DNA of 64,000 bases, taken from NCBI GenBank assembly GCA_964586455.1, contig CAZPHV010000001.1, positions 186,001 to 250,000 of the forward strand. The letters run 5' to 3'. The notes under the pieces are model-generated. The model made no database searches and was not told the origin of the DNA. It was given only the letters and a program-made list of their open reading frames with translations. This document shows, piece by piece, positions 49,996 to 59,745 of the stretch. Each line of letters starts with the position of its first letter. Within the stretch, counting starts at the first letter, position 1. The translations under genes were made by a program, and so were the position numbers. This stretch comes from Aquimonas sp964586455 (lineage in GTDB: Bacteria > Pseudomonadota > Gammaproteobacteria > Xanthomonadales > Xanthomonadaceae).

Positions 49996-50956
49996 ACGCG
50001 GAAGCGGCCAGCTTCAACAGGATGCGGGCTTCCTGCCGCAGCGGCGGCGGTGCCAGCACCTCGGCATCAGGGCCGTACTTGAGGATGTCCATCAGCAGCT
50101 CCTTGGGATTGCTGTAGGGCAGCCTGAGCTCGTAGCTGCCGTCCTCAAGAAAGCGGCCCTCCTGCTTGGAATGCCAGTGTTCTTCGGCAACCCAGCGCGC
50201 GGCATGCGGCGAGAAGCGGATCGTTGCCACCGCCTTGGGCGTGCCCGAGAAGATGCCGTAGCTGGAAGAGAGCTGCTGGTCGAGCTCGGCCTCGGCCATA
50301 TCGATGGCGGTCTCGTCCTGAATACGCGGCACGCGGATGCGATCCAGCGCGAAGCTACGCAGACCCTCGCGCTCGTGGTCGAACGCATCCAGGTACCAGT
50401 GATTGCGATAGTGCGTAAGCCGCTGCGGCGATACCTGCCGCCGCGTCGGCGTATCAGTAGAGCGCGCGCGGTAATCGAAGCTGAGCCTGCGACGCTCCAG
50501 CACTGCACTGGCGACCGCTCGGAAGCTCTGCTGTTCAAGCGGCCGGGTGCCGTGACCGAGCACGCGCACCCGCTGCAGTGGCCAGCGCTTGCCGCCGCTC
50601 TGTTCGGCCAGCAGGGCATCGATGCGCCCTCGCAGCGGTTCGATCGCCTCGCTGAGCACGCCGGCGCCGGTGCGCTCCAACAGTTGCTGTGCCGCGAGCA
50701 GGGCGTGCAATTCGTCGGAGGTCAGCCAGAGCCCGGGCAGCTCGAAGCGCTCGCCTTCCTCATCGGCATAGCGGAAACCGGAAGGATCCTCGCTGGACTC
50801 CACCGGCGCGCCCAGGCTGTCACGCAGGAAAGCGATGTCGCGGTAGAGGGTGGCGCGCGAGCACTGCAGCTCGTCCATCAGCCGCTGCGCCGATACCGGA
50901 TAGCGCGCAACCTTGAGGATGCGGTGCAGGGTGAGGGTGCGTTCGTGTCGGTCCAT
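49985..50956 (-). CDS. HTH/WYL-domain transcriptional regulator
   Basis: 323 residues. The N-terminal DeoR/HTH_11-like helix-turn-helix is at residues 5-60 (VSAQRLMDELQCSRATLYRD). The WYL domain is at about 150-220, with the variant motif NHWYLDAFDHEREGLRSFAL, and a WCX-type C-terminal segment follows (LLMDILKYGPDAEVLAP). WYL domains sense ligands, possibly nucleotides or nucleic acids. It may control the overlapping patatin gene and itself. It is divergent from the beta-helix gene. Confidence 0.92.
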   Translation of the reverse strand: MDRHERTLTLHRILKVARYPVSAQRLMDELQCSRATLYRDIAFLRDSLGAPVESSEDPSGFRYADEEGERFELPGLWLTSDELHALLAAQQLLERTGAGVLSEAIEPLRGRIDALLAEQSGGKRWPLQRVRVLGHGTRPLEQQSFRAVASAVLERRRLSFDYRARSTDTPTRRQVSPQRLTHYRNHWYLDAFDHEREGLRSFALDRIRVPRIQDETAIDMAEAELDQQLSSSYGIFSGTPKAVATIRFSPHAARWVAEEHWHSKQEGRFLEDGSYELRLPYSNPKELLMDILKYGPDAEVLAPPPLRQEARILLKLAASAYGD

Positions 50957-51062
50957 GGGCGGCTATTGTGCCGTAGAGGCCCGCTGCCGCGTTGCAGCGC
51001 GCGCCGCGGCCGCGGCCTCGGTATGCTGCGCGCCCCGAACTTCGTCACGAGCCGGAACAAGC

Positions 51063-52529
51063 ATGCGCATCGCACCCTCGACTCGACTTGCCCTGCTGAT
51101 CGGCTTTGCCGCCGGCCTCGCCCTCACCCTGCCCGCCGCGGCTGCCGTCTTTGTTGTCGACTCGGCCGAAGACAGCGGTGAAGGCACGCTGCGCGAGGCA
51201 ATCGGGCTGGCCAATGCCACGCCGGGGCCGCACACCATCTCGATCCAGGTGCCGGGCACCAATGTCGCCCTCAACTTGCTCTCTGCGCTGCCGGCAATCA
51301 CGAGCTCCGAGCTGTCGATCACGGCCACCGACAGCCCGGGCTTCCGCATCGATGGACAGACCTTGCATCGGATTTTCGAGACCAGCGCTGGCAACCAGAG
51401 CCTGGAGCTGATCGACCTGCAGCTTCGCCGGGGCAAGGCTGCGCGCGGTGCTTGCGTGCTGGGCCACGCCAACGCCGAGGCCAGCCTGCGCTTCGAACGC
51501 GTTCGCTTCGAGGCCTGTGCTGCAGAGGGCAGCGCCGGCGAGATCGTCGGCGGCGCAGTGTTCCAGCCGCAGGGCGCAAGTCTTGAAGTCGCGGCCAGCG
51601 CGTTTTTGGACAACAGCGCCATCGGGCCCAGCGCAGCCGGCGGCGCCATCGCCACCACCGCCGCTTCGATCGACGTGCGCGACAGCCGCTTCGAGCGCAA
51701 TACCGCGCTTGGCAATGGCGGGAACTCAAGCTCGGGAGGTGCATTGGCGTTCGGCCTGCCCGAATTCGGCAACGCCTTCCTGAAGGGCAACCGCTTCATT
51801 GACAACAGCGTCGACGGCGTTCAGTTCGCCTTGGGCGGCGCGGTTTCTGGCAGCTGTGCGCAGTGCGTGATCCGCATCGAGCAGGGTTACTTCGGCGGCA
51901 ACAGCGCCCGCAACGGCGGAGCGCTGTCGATCTTTTCGGCCGCGATGCAACCTTCCCCACCCGCGCTCAGCTTGGAAAACCTGAGCTTCGAGCGCAACGT
52001 CGCCGGCGTGCGCGGTGGTGCGATCGAGCTCGTTCAGTTCTCGCTGGACGCACGCAACCTCAGCCTGCAGCGCAATCGCGCGCCGGGCGGCGGTCACCTG
52101 GCGGCGAGCGGTTCGGTGGTGATCGAGCGCTTCACCGGAACGGTGCTCGCGGCCACGGATGCCAGCGCCGGCGGCACGACATCGAGCTGCGACTTCACCG
52201 GCTCGAACGTGCAGGCCAGCGGCCCCTTGAGCGGCAACCTGTTCGCCGAGTCGCCCAGCTGCGGCGCGCTGGCCGCGAGCGGAGCGCAGCCCATCGCCAG
52301 CAATCAGCTGGGAAGCCTCGACGCCGCCAACGGCCTGATGCCGGTGCTGGTCTTCGGCCTTGCCAGCGGCGTGATCGACACCCTCTCGAACTGCCCGGCA
52401 CAGGACGCGCGCGACACCGAACGCCCCATCGACGGCAACGGCGACGGCGAGGCGCAGTGCGACATCGGCGCCTACGAGCACCCCGCTTCAACGCTGATCT
52501 TCCGCAACGGCTTCGAGGAGATCCGCTGA
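51063..52529 (+). CDS. Secreted right-handed beta-helix protein
   Basis: 488 residues with a signal peptide (LALLIGFAAGLALTLPAAAA). The opening VFVVDSAEDSGEGTLREAIG is the common start of the choice-of-anchor Q or CSLREA-like beta-helix family. Repeated turns such as FERNTALGNGG, YFGGNSARNGGALS and FERNVAGVRGGAIE follow. The end carries CDIGAYEHPAS and the tail LIFRNGFEEIR, a C-terminal motif common in secreted Lysobacterales proteins that may act in sorting. No enzymatic residues are evident. It is probably extracellular or surface-bound. The ATG at 51063 begins the signal peptide. Confidence 0.88.
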   Translation: MRIAPSTRLALLIGFAAGLALTLPAAAAVFVVDSAEDSGEGTLREAIGLANATPGPHTISIQVPGTNVALNLLSALPAITSSELSITATDSPGFRIDGQTLHRIFETSAGNQSLELIDLQLRRGKAARGACVLGHANAEASLRFERVRFEACAAEGSAGEIVGGAVFQPQGASLEVAASAFLDNSAIGPSAAGGAIATTAASIDVRDSRFERNTALGNGGNSSSGGALAFGLPEFGNAFLKGNRFIDNSVDGVQFALGGAVSGSCAQCVIRIEQGYFGGNSARNGGALSIFSAAMQPSPPALSLENLSFERNVAGVRGGAIELVQFSLDARNLSLQRNRAPGGGHLAASGSVVIERFTGTVLAATDASAGGTTSSCDFTGSNVQASGPLSGNLFAESPSCGALAASGAQPIASNQLGSLDAANGLMPVLVFGLASGVIDTLSNCPAQDARDTERPIDGNGDGEAQCDIGAYEHPASTLIFRNGFEEIR

Positions 52530-52645
52530 ACATCTGCAGGCGCAGCCGTCGCGATCGCACGGGATAACGCCGCCTTGCCGGTTCGCTAACCCGGGTTTAA
52601 TGCGACCCTCACCAGCATGCGCGGTCGTTAACATCCGGCCCCCGC

Positions 52646-53350
52646 ATGCCCCGCATCGCCGACGCCCTGCACCGCATGCCGCACCCGCCGCCGCGCTCAC
52701 GCCTGCGGCGGCCGCTGCCGGCATGGCTGCAGCGCCCGATCGCGGCGGTCGGCCTCACCCTGGCGGTGCATGTCCTGATGCTGCTGTGGCTGTTGGCGGG
52801 CGACCGGCAGTCGCTGCCCACCGCGGATTCGACGCCGCTGCAGATTCAATGGATACAGCGCGTGCCCGAGCAGTTTCCGATCCCACCCATGCCACAAGCA
52901 CCCGCCCGCGGTTCTGTACCACGGGTGCGCTCGGCGGCGGTGACGCCGGTGCGCAGTTCGCAGCCCGTTCTTGAGGTGGTGGAGGCGCCCCCGCTCGAGA
53001 CGCCACCCTCGCCCGGCCCGGCGCGACCGCTATCCGCCCAGATCGGCGCCTTCGTCCGCGAGGGCGCGCCCGCCGCCCACTACGAACGCGGACCACTGGA
53101 TCGACCTGCACCGACCCTGCCCGGCGGCGGCGAAGCCATCGTCGAGGGCTTCCACGTGCGCGAGGAAGCCAGCCCAGCGGACCGCGTACAGATGGTGTTG
53201 AGCCTTGTCGGCCTGGGCAGCGGTGGAGGCATCACCTGCACCGACCTCCGCCGCAAGATGGCGTCGGACATCAGCGACGCCGAGCGCCGCAAGCTGATCC
53301 ATGACGAGCGTCGGATCTGCCGACGCGGACAGGCCGGCACCTTTCGCTGA
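52646..53350 (+). CDS. Membrane-anchored proline-rich protein, unknown function
   Basis: 234 residues. One N-terminal helix (IAAVGLTLAVHVLMLLWLLA) is preceded by a basic segment, giving a TonB-like topology with the rest in the periplasm. A proline-rich region of about 90 residues follows. The C-terminus holds two cysteines (TCTDLRR, RRICRRGQ) but lacks the TonB C-terminal fold motifs. No ExbB/ExbD genes are adjacent. I do not recognise the family; it resembles hypothetical proteins with TonB-like N-termini in this order. Confidence 0.7.
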   Translation: MPRIADALHRMPHPPPRSRLRRPLPAWLQRPIAAVGLTLAVHVLMLLWLLAGDRQSLPTADSTPLQIQWIQRVPEQFPIPPMPQAPARGSVPRVRSAAVTPVRSSQPVLEVVEAPPLETPPSPGPARPLSAQIGAFVREGAPAAHYERGPLDRPAPTLPGGGEAIVEGFHVREEASPADRVQMVLSLVGLGSGGGITCTDLRRKMASDISDAERRKLIHDERRICRRGQAGTFR

Positions 53351-53657
53351 GGCGTGCGCGCGAGTTCCGATCCACCGATCCGCATCGAGCCCTGCGACCA
53401 CCCCAGTTTTACGCCCAGCCCCTTTGGGTGCTGACGCACGAAGCGCTGACGCTCGAAAGTTCGAAGCGTAAAGCGCATAGGGTGGGTCTTGACCCACCGG
53501 GGCCGTGAGGCGAACCGTGGCGACATCGCAACAGCGGAGCGAGAGCCGTGAGGTGAAGCGCAGCGGCACCGCAGCAGCGAAGTGGGCGCGAAGCTCCGGC
53601 GCGTCAACACCTACCCAAGGGCGTCCCTGCCCTCGAACTACGCGCCCAGCCCCCGCC
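53351..53657. repeat. Intergenic region with one REP palindrome
   Basis: A REP copy lies at 53477-53501 (catagggtgggtcttgaccc plus accgg) between two convergent genes. No gene and no heptamer array were seen. Confidence 0.7.
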
Positions 53658-56600
53658 TCAGCGCTCCAGGCGGTAATTGACCGAGCCGCGGGTTTCGCGC
53701 TGCGAGGCCTCGACCTGCAGGTCCCAGTGTTCGGTCAGCAGATATTTGATGCTGAAGACTTGGCCCTCGCCAAACAAAGCCACCCCATAGGCCACGTACA
53801 GACGCGGCGAGAGGTATTTGCCGAGCATCAGCGCAGCACCGCCGAGGGTGGCGGAGTCTTCCACGCTGGCCTGGTCGAAGCCGAGCCGCGCACCCAGCCG
53901 TTCGGCGATGTAATTGCCGCCCGCACCCAGCGCCGCGGCCGCGGCATTCAGCTGCTGGCCCTCACCGCCGCGCGCTGCGCGTACCGGTCGACCGAGAATC
54001 AGATAGCTCAGTACATCCGCCTGGTCGAGGCTCGGCTGCGACCACAGGCTCACCACCGGTGCCGCCGCGGTGCCCACCACCCGGATACCGACGGTGACGT
54101 CTTCGACTTTTCGCTCGGCGCGGATGTCCAGCCCGGGATTGTCCAGCGGCGACTGTGCGAACGACAGCCGACCGCGGGTGATGTCGAGATCCTGGCCATA
54201 GGCCTTGTAGCGACCGCTGACGTTCAAGCTGCCGCTGGCGCTGGTGGCGCGGCCCGGGCGGTCGCGCACGCGCAACTCCCCCGTCACCGCGCCGTCCAGG
54301 CCGAAGCCCTCCAGCTTGACGTCATCGCCAAGCGCAAGCCGGATATCGGCGTCAATGCGCTGCGCGACTTCGGCCACACGCTCGGGCTGAGCAGGGTCCA
54401 GTACCACCACATCGGCGCTGACCTGCTGGCTGCCTTCGAAGCGGTCAAGGCGCACCTGCGCACGCGGCACGTCGACCCGGCCGCGCAGCCGCAGCAGCTC
54501 ACCGCGCTGCTCCAGCTGCAGGTTGGGAGACGCCACCAGCCGTATCTGGGCGGTGTCCGAGACCAACACATCGCTGCCTTCGATGTCGAGCTGCAGCGGC
54601 ATTTCGGCCCCGCTCGTCCAGTCGAGCCGGCCCGAACCACGCAGTTCACCTTCAGAACGGAAGGCCAACGTGAGGTCAGCCGCGCTGCTGCCGTCGAGAC
54701 GCAGCTCGACTCGGCCCTCACCCGGGGCAATACCGAGTGCCGGCAGCTCTGCGCTGAACCCGCTCAACGCGGCGCCGCCGCGGAGCTCGGGCGCCGCCAG
54801 AGGGCCGTCGATCTCGATCTCCGCGCTGAGGCGGCCCACCGGCGCGATGATGGCCTCTTCGCTCAGGAGCTCGAGCACACCGAGCTGCTCAAGCTGCAGC
54901 GACAGTCGACCCTGCAGCTGCGCGGCATCGCCACCCAATTCCGTGGCCACCAGTGCGCCCTCAAGCCGACCGCCGTCTCCGAAACCGGCACCGAGGTCGA
55001 CCTGCAGGCGGGTGTCGTTGCCCTCGATGTCGAGCGCCAGATCGCTCCAGCTCAACAGTTCGCGGCCCTCGCCCTGGCCCATGCGCAGCGTGCCCTGCGC
55101 TGAGCCGACGCGACCGCTGACGCGCCAGCCTTCGGCCGTGGAAACATAGTCGAGTTCGCCGCCGAGTTCGCCCTGCCAACGCGGCCGTCGCAGCGCAGAC
55201 TCCTGGAATATCAGGCCCATCGGCAGCGCCAGCGGCACCGATTCCAGCTGCACTCGCGCCTGCAGAGTGTTGGCGTCGCTGCCGTCGACACCCAGGCACA
55301 GGCTGCCGAGACGACGGCCGCCGCGCGCGCCATTGCTGCCGATACCCAGCGCGAGCGCGGGCGTTTGCGAATCCTCGTCATCGTCGGCCTCGTCTGCACT
55401 CGTCCGCGCCGCGCCGCGGCCCCAACGCTGCCGGCCTTCCAGGCAGAGCGTGTCGACGCGAATGCGCTGCGCGCCGAACTCCAAGGCCACCGGCTCGGCC
55501 AAGGTCCAGTCGCCACCTTCGGCGCGTCGGCCGGTGCTGCGCCAGTCGAACTGCTGCAAACGACCCAGCCAGCGCTGCTCCGATGCGCGCCAACCGCCCG
55601 ACAGTTCGAGCGCGAGCCCGCCCGCCTGCAGGGTCTGGCGCAGTTCCAGCGCATGCGCCGTGGTGCTGCCACGCAGGTCCAAGGTCACGGCGCCGAGTTC
55701 GCGCGCATCCAGACGCGCGCTCGCGGCCGCGACCTGCAGTTGCAGTGGCGCGTCCTGTGCTAGTCCGAGCTCGCCACGCAGGGTCAGGTCGGCGAGTTCA
55801 AGCCCCTGCAGGGCAATGGCGGCCGAGTCGAGATCCACCCCCAGGCGCGGCGCCTGCGGGGATCCGGACACACGCAGGCGACCGCGCAGCTCACCCGCCA
55901 GACCTTCGGCCAGACCGTCCAGATGCAGCGGCTGCAGGTTCAGCTCGGCGCTGAGCGTGTCGCCGAGGTCGAGGCGCCCGGCCAGCGCGCTGCGGCCCCA
56001 GCGCAGGTCCAGCTCAGCCTCGGCGGCGGCTACCGGCAGAAGGGGTTCGGGTGTCTGTGGCAGACCGTTCCAGCGGGCAACGACTTCGCCGCTCAAGGCT
56101 TGCCCGCGCAGTTCGCCGTCCAGACCTTCGATGCGCAGCGCGCCGCGGCGCAGGCCCTCGCCCTCGGCACCGCTGCTGCGTAGTCGCGCCGACAGGCGGC
56201 TGGGCAGCTCGGGCGAGAGCAGTGCTGCGTCGAAATCGGCCAGCGCGGCCTCGATTTCCCAGGTCAGACCGGCGCTCCAGTCGACTTGGCCGTCGACCGT
56301 CACGTGGCCCTCTTCGGTACGCAGCTGCAGGCCCTGCAGTCGGGCCTGCTCGCCCTGGATACGCAGACCGCCGCGCAGTTCGCCCGACAGCTCTGCGCGC
56401 ACCAGGGAAAGTGCCAGCTCGAACTCCGCGTCATCAAACGCGCCGCGCGCACCGAGCCCTCCGTCGACGCGCAGCGGCGGCGCTTCCGGCAGCGGCAGGT
56501 CGAAGCGCTGGAACGCCAGATCGATCTCGAACGTGGCCGATTGCGCGGTGTCGGCATCGGCATGCGCTGGGGCCACCGGCAGGCGCAGCCAGCCCTTGAG

Positions 56601-57704
56601 CTCTGCGCTGCCCTCGCCCTGCGTGAGCCTCAGCGCATCGACCCGCAGGGTCGAGGCCTCGGCCTGCAGCGTGGCGGCCTCCAGCGTGTAGTCACGGCCG
56701 TCGAAGACGAAGCCGCCGCTGAGCTCGGCGCGATCGAGCGCGCCCTCGCCCTGCACACTCAGTTCGACCAGCCCCGCCGGCCAGTACGCCTGCAGGGCCG
56801 CGGGTAGCGCCGGCGCGTGCAGGTCCAGCTGCCACTGCGGGCGCGGCAGCCCGTCGCTCAACTGCACGTCAATGGCGACATCCGGCGCATCAGGCAGTCG
56901 CAGCTGAAGGCGCATCGACTGCAGCGCGCCCTCAACGGCCAGATCGAAGGGCTGCGCCTGCTCCAGCCCGGCACGCCATTCGCCCCGCAGACGCAGTGCG
57001 CTCTGCCAGTCCTGCTTCGTGTCGACGCTGCCCGACAGCTCCAGCTGCGCGAGCTCAGAGTCCAGCTGCAACGTCGTCAGCACGAGACGCCCGTTTTCAA
57101 GCGTGCCGCTGAAATCCAGTTGTTCGGCCTGAAACACCGACTCCGTTGCGACGCTGGAGAGCGCCACTGCAGCAGTCTCGGTCTGCGCTTCAGAGGCGGC
57201 AGTTTCGACGGCAGCGTCGGATGTCGCTGCCACCGCGTTCAAGATCAGTAGCCGGCGCAATTGCGCGCGCCGAACATCGACCGCCAAGGGCAGATCCAGG
57301 CTGGGCAAGCTATCGGGAAGCTCCAGCGCGAACGGCTCGCTCGGAGCGACATCGGTCGGGGCCGGAGTCAGGGTGACGCGCACGCCCTCGGCATCCAGCT
57401 GATCGATCTGCAGACGCGCGCTGAGGGCCTGGATCAGCCGAGCCTGGAGCTCGATCTGTTCGACCTCGACCGTCATCCCCTCGATCTCGTAGCGCAGCCC
57501 CTGCAGGCGCAGCCCGCGCGCCAGACTGCCCTGCTGGGCCTGCCAGCTCAGGCTGCCTTCGGGCAGCGCCGACTGCGCGCGCGCCAATGCGAAGCGCGCG
57601 CCTGCCTCGCTGCCCAGCAGCCAGTACATCAGCACCGCGAGCAGGACCAGCACACCGCCTACCGCCAGCGCGGCCCACAGCAGCCAGCGACGCGCGCGAC
57701 TCAC
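53658..57704 (-). CDS. tamB: Translocation and assembly module subunit TamB
   Basis: 1348 residues, anchored by an N-terminal inner-membrane helix (WLLWAALAVGGVLVLLAVLM). The long middle is made of repeated beta-strand units such as LDLRWGRSALAGRLDLGD, forming the groove that carries phospholipid or assists outer-membrane protein assembly. The C-terminal DUF490/TamB domain is recognisable (LSYLILGRPVRAARGGEGQQ, LGKYLSPRLYVAYGVALFGE). The last residues end in NYRLER. Length is typical for the family (about 1250-1350). Its start overlaps the tamA stop by four bases (ATGA), the normal tamA-tamB pairing. Confidence 0.95.
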   Translation of the reverse strand: MSRARRWLLWAALAVGGVLVLLAVLMYWLLGSEAGARFALARAQSALPEGSLSWQAQQGSLARGLRLQGLRYEIEGMTVEVEQIELQARLIQALSARLQIDQLDAEGVRVTLTPAPTDVAPSEPFALELPDSLPSLDLPLAVDVRRAQLRRLLILNAVAATSDAAVETAASEAQTETAAVALSSVATESVFQAEQLDFSGTLENGRLVLTTLQLDSELAQLELSGSVDTKQDWQSALRLRGEWRAGLEQAQPFDLAVEGALQSMRLQLRLPDAPDVAIDVQLSDGLPRPQWQLDLHAPALPAALQAYWPAGLVELSVQGEGALDRAELSGGFVFDGRDYTLEAATLQAEASTLRVDALRLTQGEGSAELKGWLRLPVAPAHADADTAQSATFEIDLAFQRFDLPLPEAPPLRVDGGLGARGAFDDAEFELALSLVRAELSGELRGGLRIQGEQARLQGLQLRTEEGHVTVDGQVDWSAGLTWEIEAALADFDAALLSPELPSRLSARLRSSGAEGEGLRRGALRIEGLDGELRGQALSGEVVARWNGLPQTPEPLLPVAAAEAELDLRWGRSALAGRLDLGDTLSAELNLQPLHLDGLAEGLAGELRGRLRVSGSPQAPRLGVDLDSAAIALQGLELADLTLRGELGLAQDAPLQLQVAAASARLDARELGAVTLDLRGSTTAHALELRQTLQAGGLALELSGGWRASEQRWLGRLQQFDWRSTGRRAEGGDWTLAEPVALEFGAQRIRVDTLCLEGRQRWGRGAARTSADEADDDEDSQTPALALGIGSNGARGGRRLGSLCLGVDGSDANTLQARVQLESVPLALPMGLIFQESALRRPRWQGELGGELDYVSTAEGWRVSGRVGSAQGTLRMGQGEGRELLSWSDLALDIEGNDTRLQVDLGAGFGDGGRLEGALVATELGGDAAQLQGRLSLQLEQLGVLELLSEEAIIAPVGRLSAEIEIDGPLAAPELRGGAALSGFSAELPALGIAPGEGRVELRLDGSSAADLTLAFRSEGELRGSGRLDWTSGAEMPLQLDIEGSDVLVSDTAQIRLVASPNLQLEQRGELLRLRGRVDVPRAQVRLDRFEGSQQVSADVVVLDPAQPERVAEVAQRIDADIRLALGDDVKLEGFGLDGAVTGELRVRDRPGRATSASGSLNVSGRYKAYGQDLDITRGRLSFAQSPLDNPGLDIRAERKVEDVTVGIRVVGTAAAPVVSLWSQPSLDQADVLSYLILGRPVRAARGGEGQQLNAAAAALGAGGNYIAERLGARLGFDQASVEDSATLGGAALMLGKYLSPRLYVAYGVALFGEGQVFSIKYLLTEHWDLQVEASQRETRGSVNYRLER

Positions 57705-59563
57705 AGCTCGGGCCCCAGGCTGAGATGGAACTGCACGCCCTGGCGCGGATCATCCAGGCCGCGCGCGACATCCAGCGCGACCTGGCCGACCGGGGAGCGC
57801 CAACGCAGGCCAAGCCCGGCGCCGCGACGCGCGTCGATGCGGCCATCATTGAAAGCGCTGCCGGCATCCACAAATACGGCCGCGCCCCAGGTCTGGGTGA
57901 ACATGCGCTCGTATTCGATGTTGGCCACCGCCAGATTGCGGCCGCCGATCGGATTGCCGCTCAAGCCTAGCGGGCTGATTTCCTGGTAGTTGTAGCCGCG
58001 CACGCTGCGGTCGCCGCCGGCGAAGAAGCGCAGCGAGGACGGCAGCCGCAGGAAGTCGTCGGTGAAGGTTCGCCCCACCTGACCGCGCAGCAGCACCCGG
58101 TTGCGCTCTCCGAAGCCGTGGATGTAGCGGGTTTCGAGGAGCAGCTGGGTGAAGTCGGCGTCCGAACCCAGCGCCTCAACGCCCTGCTTGAGTTCAGCGG
58201 TGAAGCTGAAGCCACGGCTTGAATAGTTCGGGTCGTTGTAGCGCTGCCAGCGCGCGCGCAGGGCGGGATACACAAGGGTCGAAAGGCCGCTGGTGTCGAG
58301 CGTGCGCTCGACGCCGATTGCATAGCGCTCGCGCAACAGGTGCATGCCAAGCGCGAGCTGCCAGTCGCCGAGTCGGCCGACGCGATTGGCGAACAGTTCG
58401 GCAGACTCACTTTCAACCAGCTCGCTTTCATCCTCGCGATAGCTGGCGCCGAGCTGGTACCAGCCGTGGATCGGTTCAAAGGCCGGAATCCGATACAGCG
58501 CGTTCAGTGAACTGCGGCGCTGCGCGAAGTCAAGACTGGAGCTGAACTTGTGTCCGCGCAGATTGACCCAGCGGCGATCCAGGCCCAGTTTCAAACCGGC
58601 GCCGGAATCCGTGCCGTAGCTGACGCCCGCGGTGTAGACGTTGCGCTTGGCCGGAGCCAGCTCGATCTGCACCGGAACATCGAGTGTGTCGGGATCAGGC
58701 TCCGGGCGGATGTCGATGAAGTTGAAGTAGTCGAGATCACCCAGCCGCTGATGCAGCCGAAGCAGTTCGTCCTGATCGAAGGGCTGGCCCGGATCGAGGT
58801 CGATCCAGCGCTCGATCAGACCCGGTTCGAACTGGCTGCCGTCGACGCTGATGTCACCGAACCGGTAGCGTACGCCGCTTTCCCAGCGCAATCGGATCTC
58901 GGCCCGGCTGTCGGCGCGGGTGACTTCGACACTGTTCTCCTGCAGACGCGCGTCGAAGTAGCCGCGCGCGGCCAGCTCACGTCCGATCGCCGCCTTGCCG
59001 CCTTCGTAGCGGGCGTGGTTCAACAGGTCGCCCAGGCGGGGCTGGAAGCCCGTCACCGCCGAGGCAACACGCGCATCCGCCGCGGCATCACCGTCCACAA
59101 CAACGTCGAGCCCGCGCACCCGCACCGGCGGGCCACGCTGGATGATGAGGCTCACCGCCAGCCCGGCTGCGGTTTCGTCCACCTGCACATCCACATCGAC
59201 TGCGTAATAGCCGAAGGGCTCCAGCGCGCGGCGGGCCTCGGCCGGCGCACGCCTCAGCAGCAGCGCCATTCGACCGCGGCCGACGTCGGCGCGGTCGGCC
59301 TCATCCAGTTGGAACAGTCCGACCTGGGCGCGCACGTTGTCGGCCTGGGCGGCGCTCAAGCCCCGGACTCGGGTGCTGGCCAGACGCACCGGCGCGCGCT
59401 GCGCGCGTTCGCGCTGGCGTTCCGGGGCGGCTGTGCGCGGAGCAGTCTGCGGCGACACCTGGGCGTCGGGTTGAGCCTCAGGCTCGACCTGAGCCTGCGC
59501 GATCGGCCCAAGGCAGATCAGCGGCAGCAGCAAACCGACGGCTCGGAATCGGAAGGCAGACAC
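57701..59563 (-). CDS. tamA: Autotransporter assembly factor TamA (Omp85 family)
   Basis: About 620 residues from a GTG at 59563 with the signal AVGLLLPLICLGPIAQAQ. POTRA domains occupy roughly residues 60-290. The Omp85 barrel follows, with diagnostic LGLDRRWVNLRGHKFSSSLD, FFAGGDRSVRGYNYQEISPL (the conserved RGY in the lid loop) and NIEYERMFTQTWGAAVFVDA. It works in the outer membrane with TamB. The frame is open to 59719, but the upstream part overlaps the kbl promoter region. An aggag lies 11 bases before the GTG. Confidence 0.94.
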   Translation of the reverse strand: MSAFRFRAVGLLLPLICLGPIAQAQVEPEAQPDAQVSPQTAPRTAAPERQRERAQRAPVRLASTRVRGLSAAQADNVRAQVGLFQLDEADRADVGRGRMALLLRRAPAEARRALEPFGYYAVDVDVQVDETAAGLAVSLIIQRGPPVRVRGLDVVVDGDAAADARVASAVTGFQPRLGDLLNHARYEGGKAAIGRELAARGYFDARLQENSVEVTRADSRAEIRLRWESGVRYRFGDISVDGSQFEPGLIERWIDLDPGQPFDQDELLRLHQRLGDLDYFNFIDIRPEPDPDTLDVPVQIELAPAKRNVYTAGVSYGTDSGAGLKLGLDRRWVNLRGHKFSSSLDFAQRRSSLNALYRIPAFEPIHGWYQLGASYREDESELVESESAELFANRVGRLGDWQLALGMHLLRERYAIGVERTLDTSGLSTLVYPALRARWQRYNDPNYSSRGFSFTAELKQGVEALGSDADFTQLLLETRYIHGFGERNRVLLRGQVGRTFTDDFLRLPSSLRFFAGGDRSVRGYNYQEISPLGLSGNPIGGRNLAVANIEYERMFTQTWGAAVFVDAGSAFNDGRIDARRGAGLGLRWRSPVGQVALDVARGLDDPRQGVQFHLSLGPEL

Positions 59564-59745
59564 AGGGCGGGAGGCTCCTGATCGAAGGCAGGCGAGCAGG
59601 ATACCCAGTCCGCGCAGTCCGCAAGTCAAGCCGTCATTCAGCCTCGGGCATGCGAGTCGCGGGCGAAAACGCTTGGGCTGCACACCCGGGTCCGGGACAA
59701 TGGCGGCCCCGCGCTCCATGCGCCGATCCTGAGCCCTAGAACACC

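Noticed and set aside
53505..57989. Long plus-strand frames opposite tamB
   Set aside because: Shadow frames produced by codon bias; tamB has full-length family similarity and couples to tamA.
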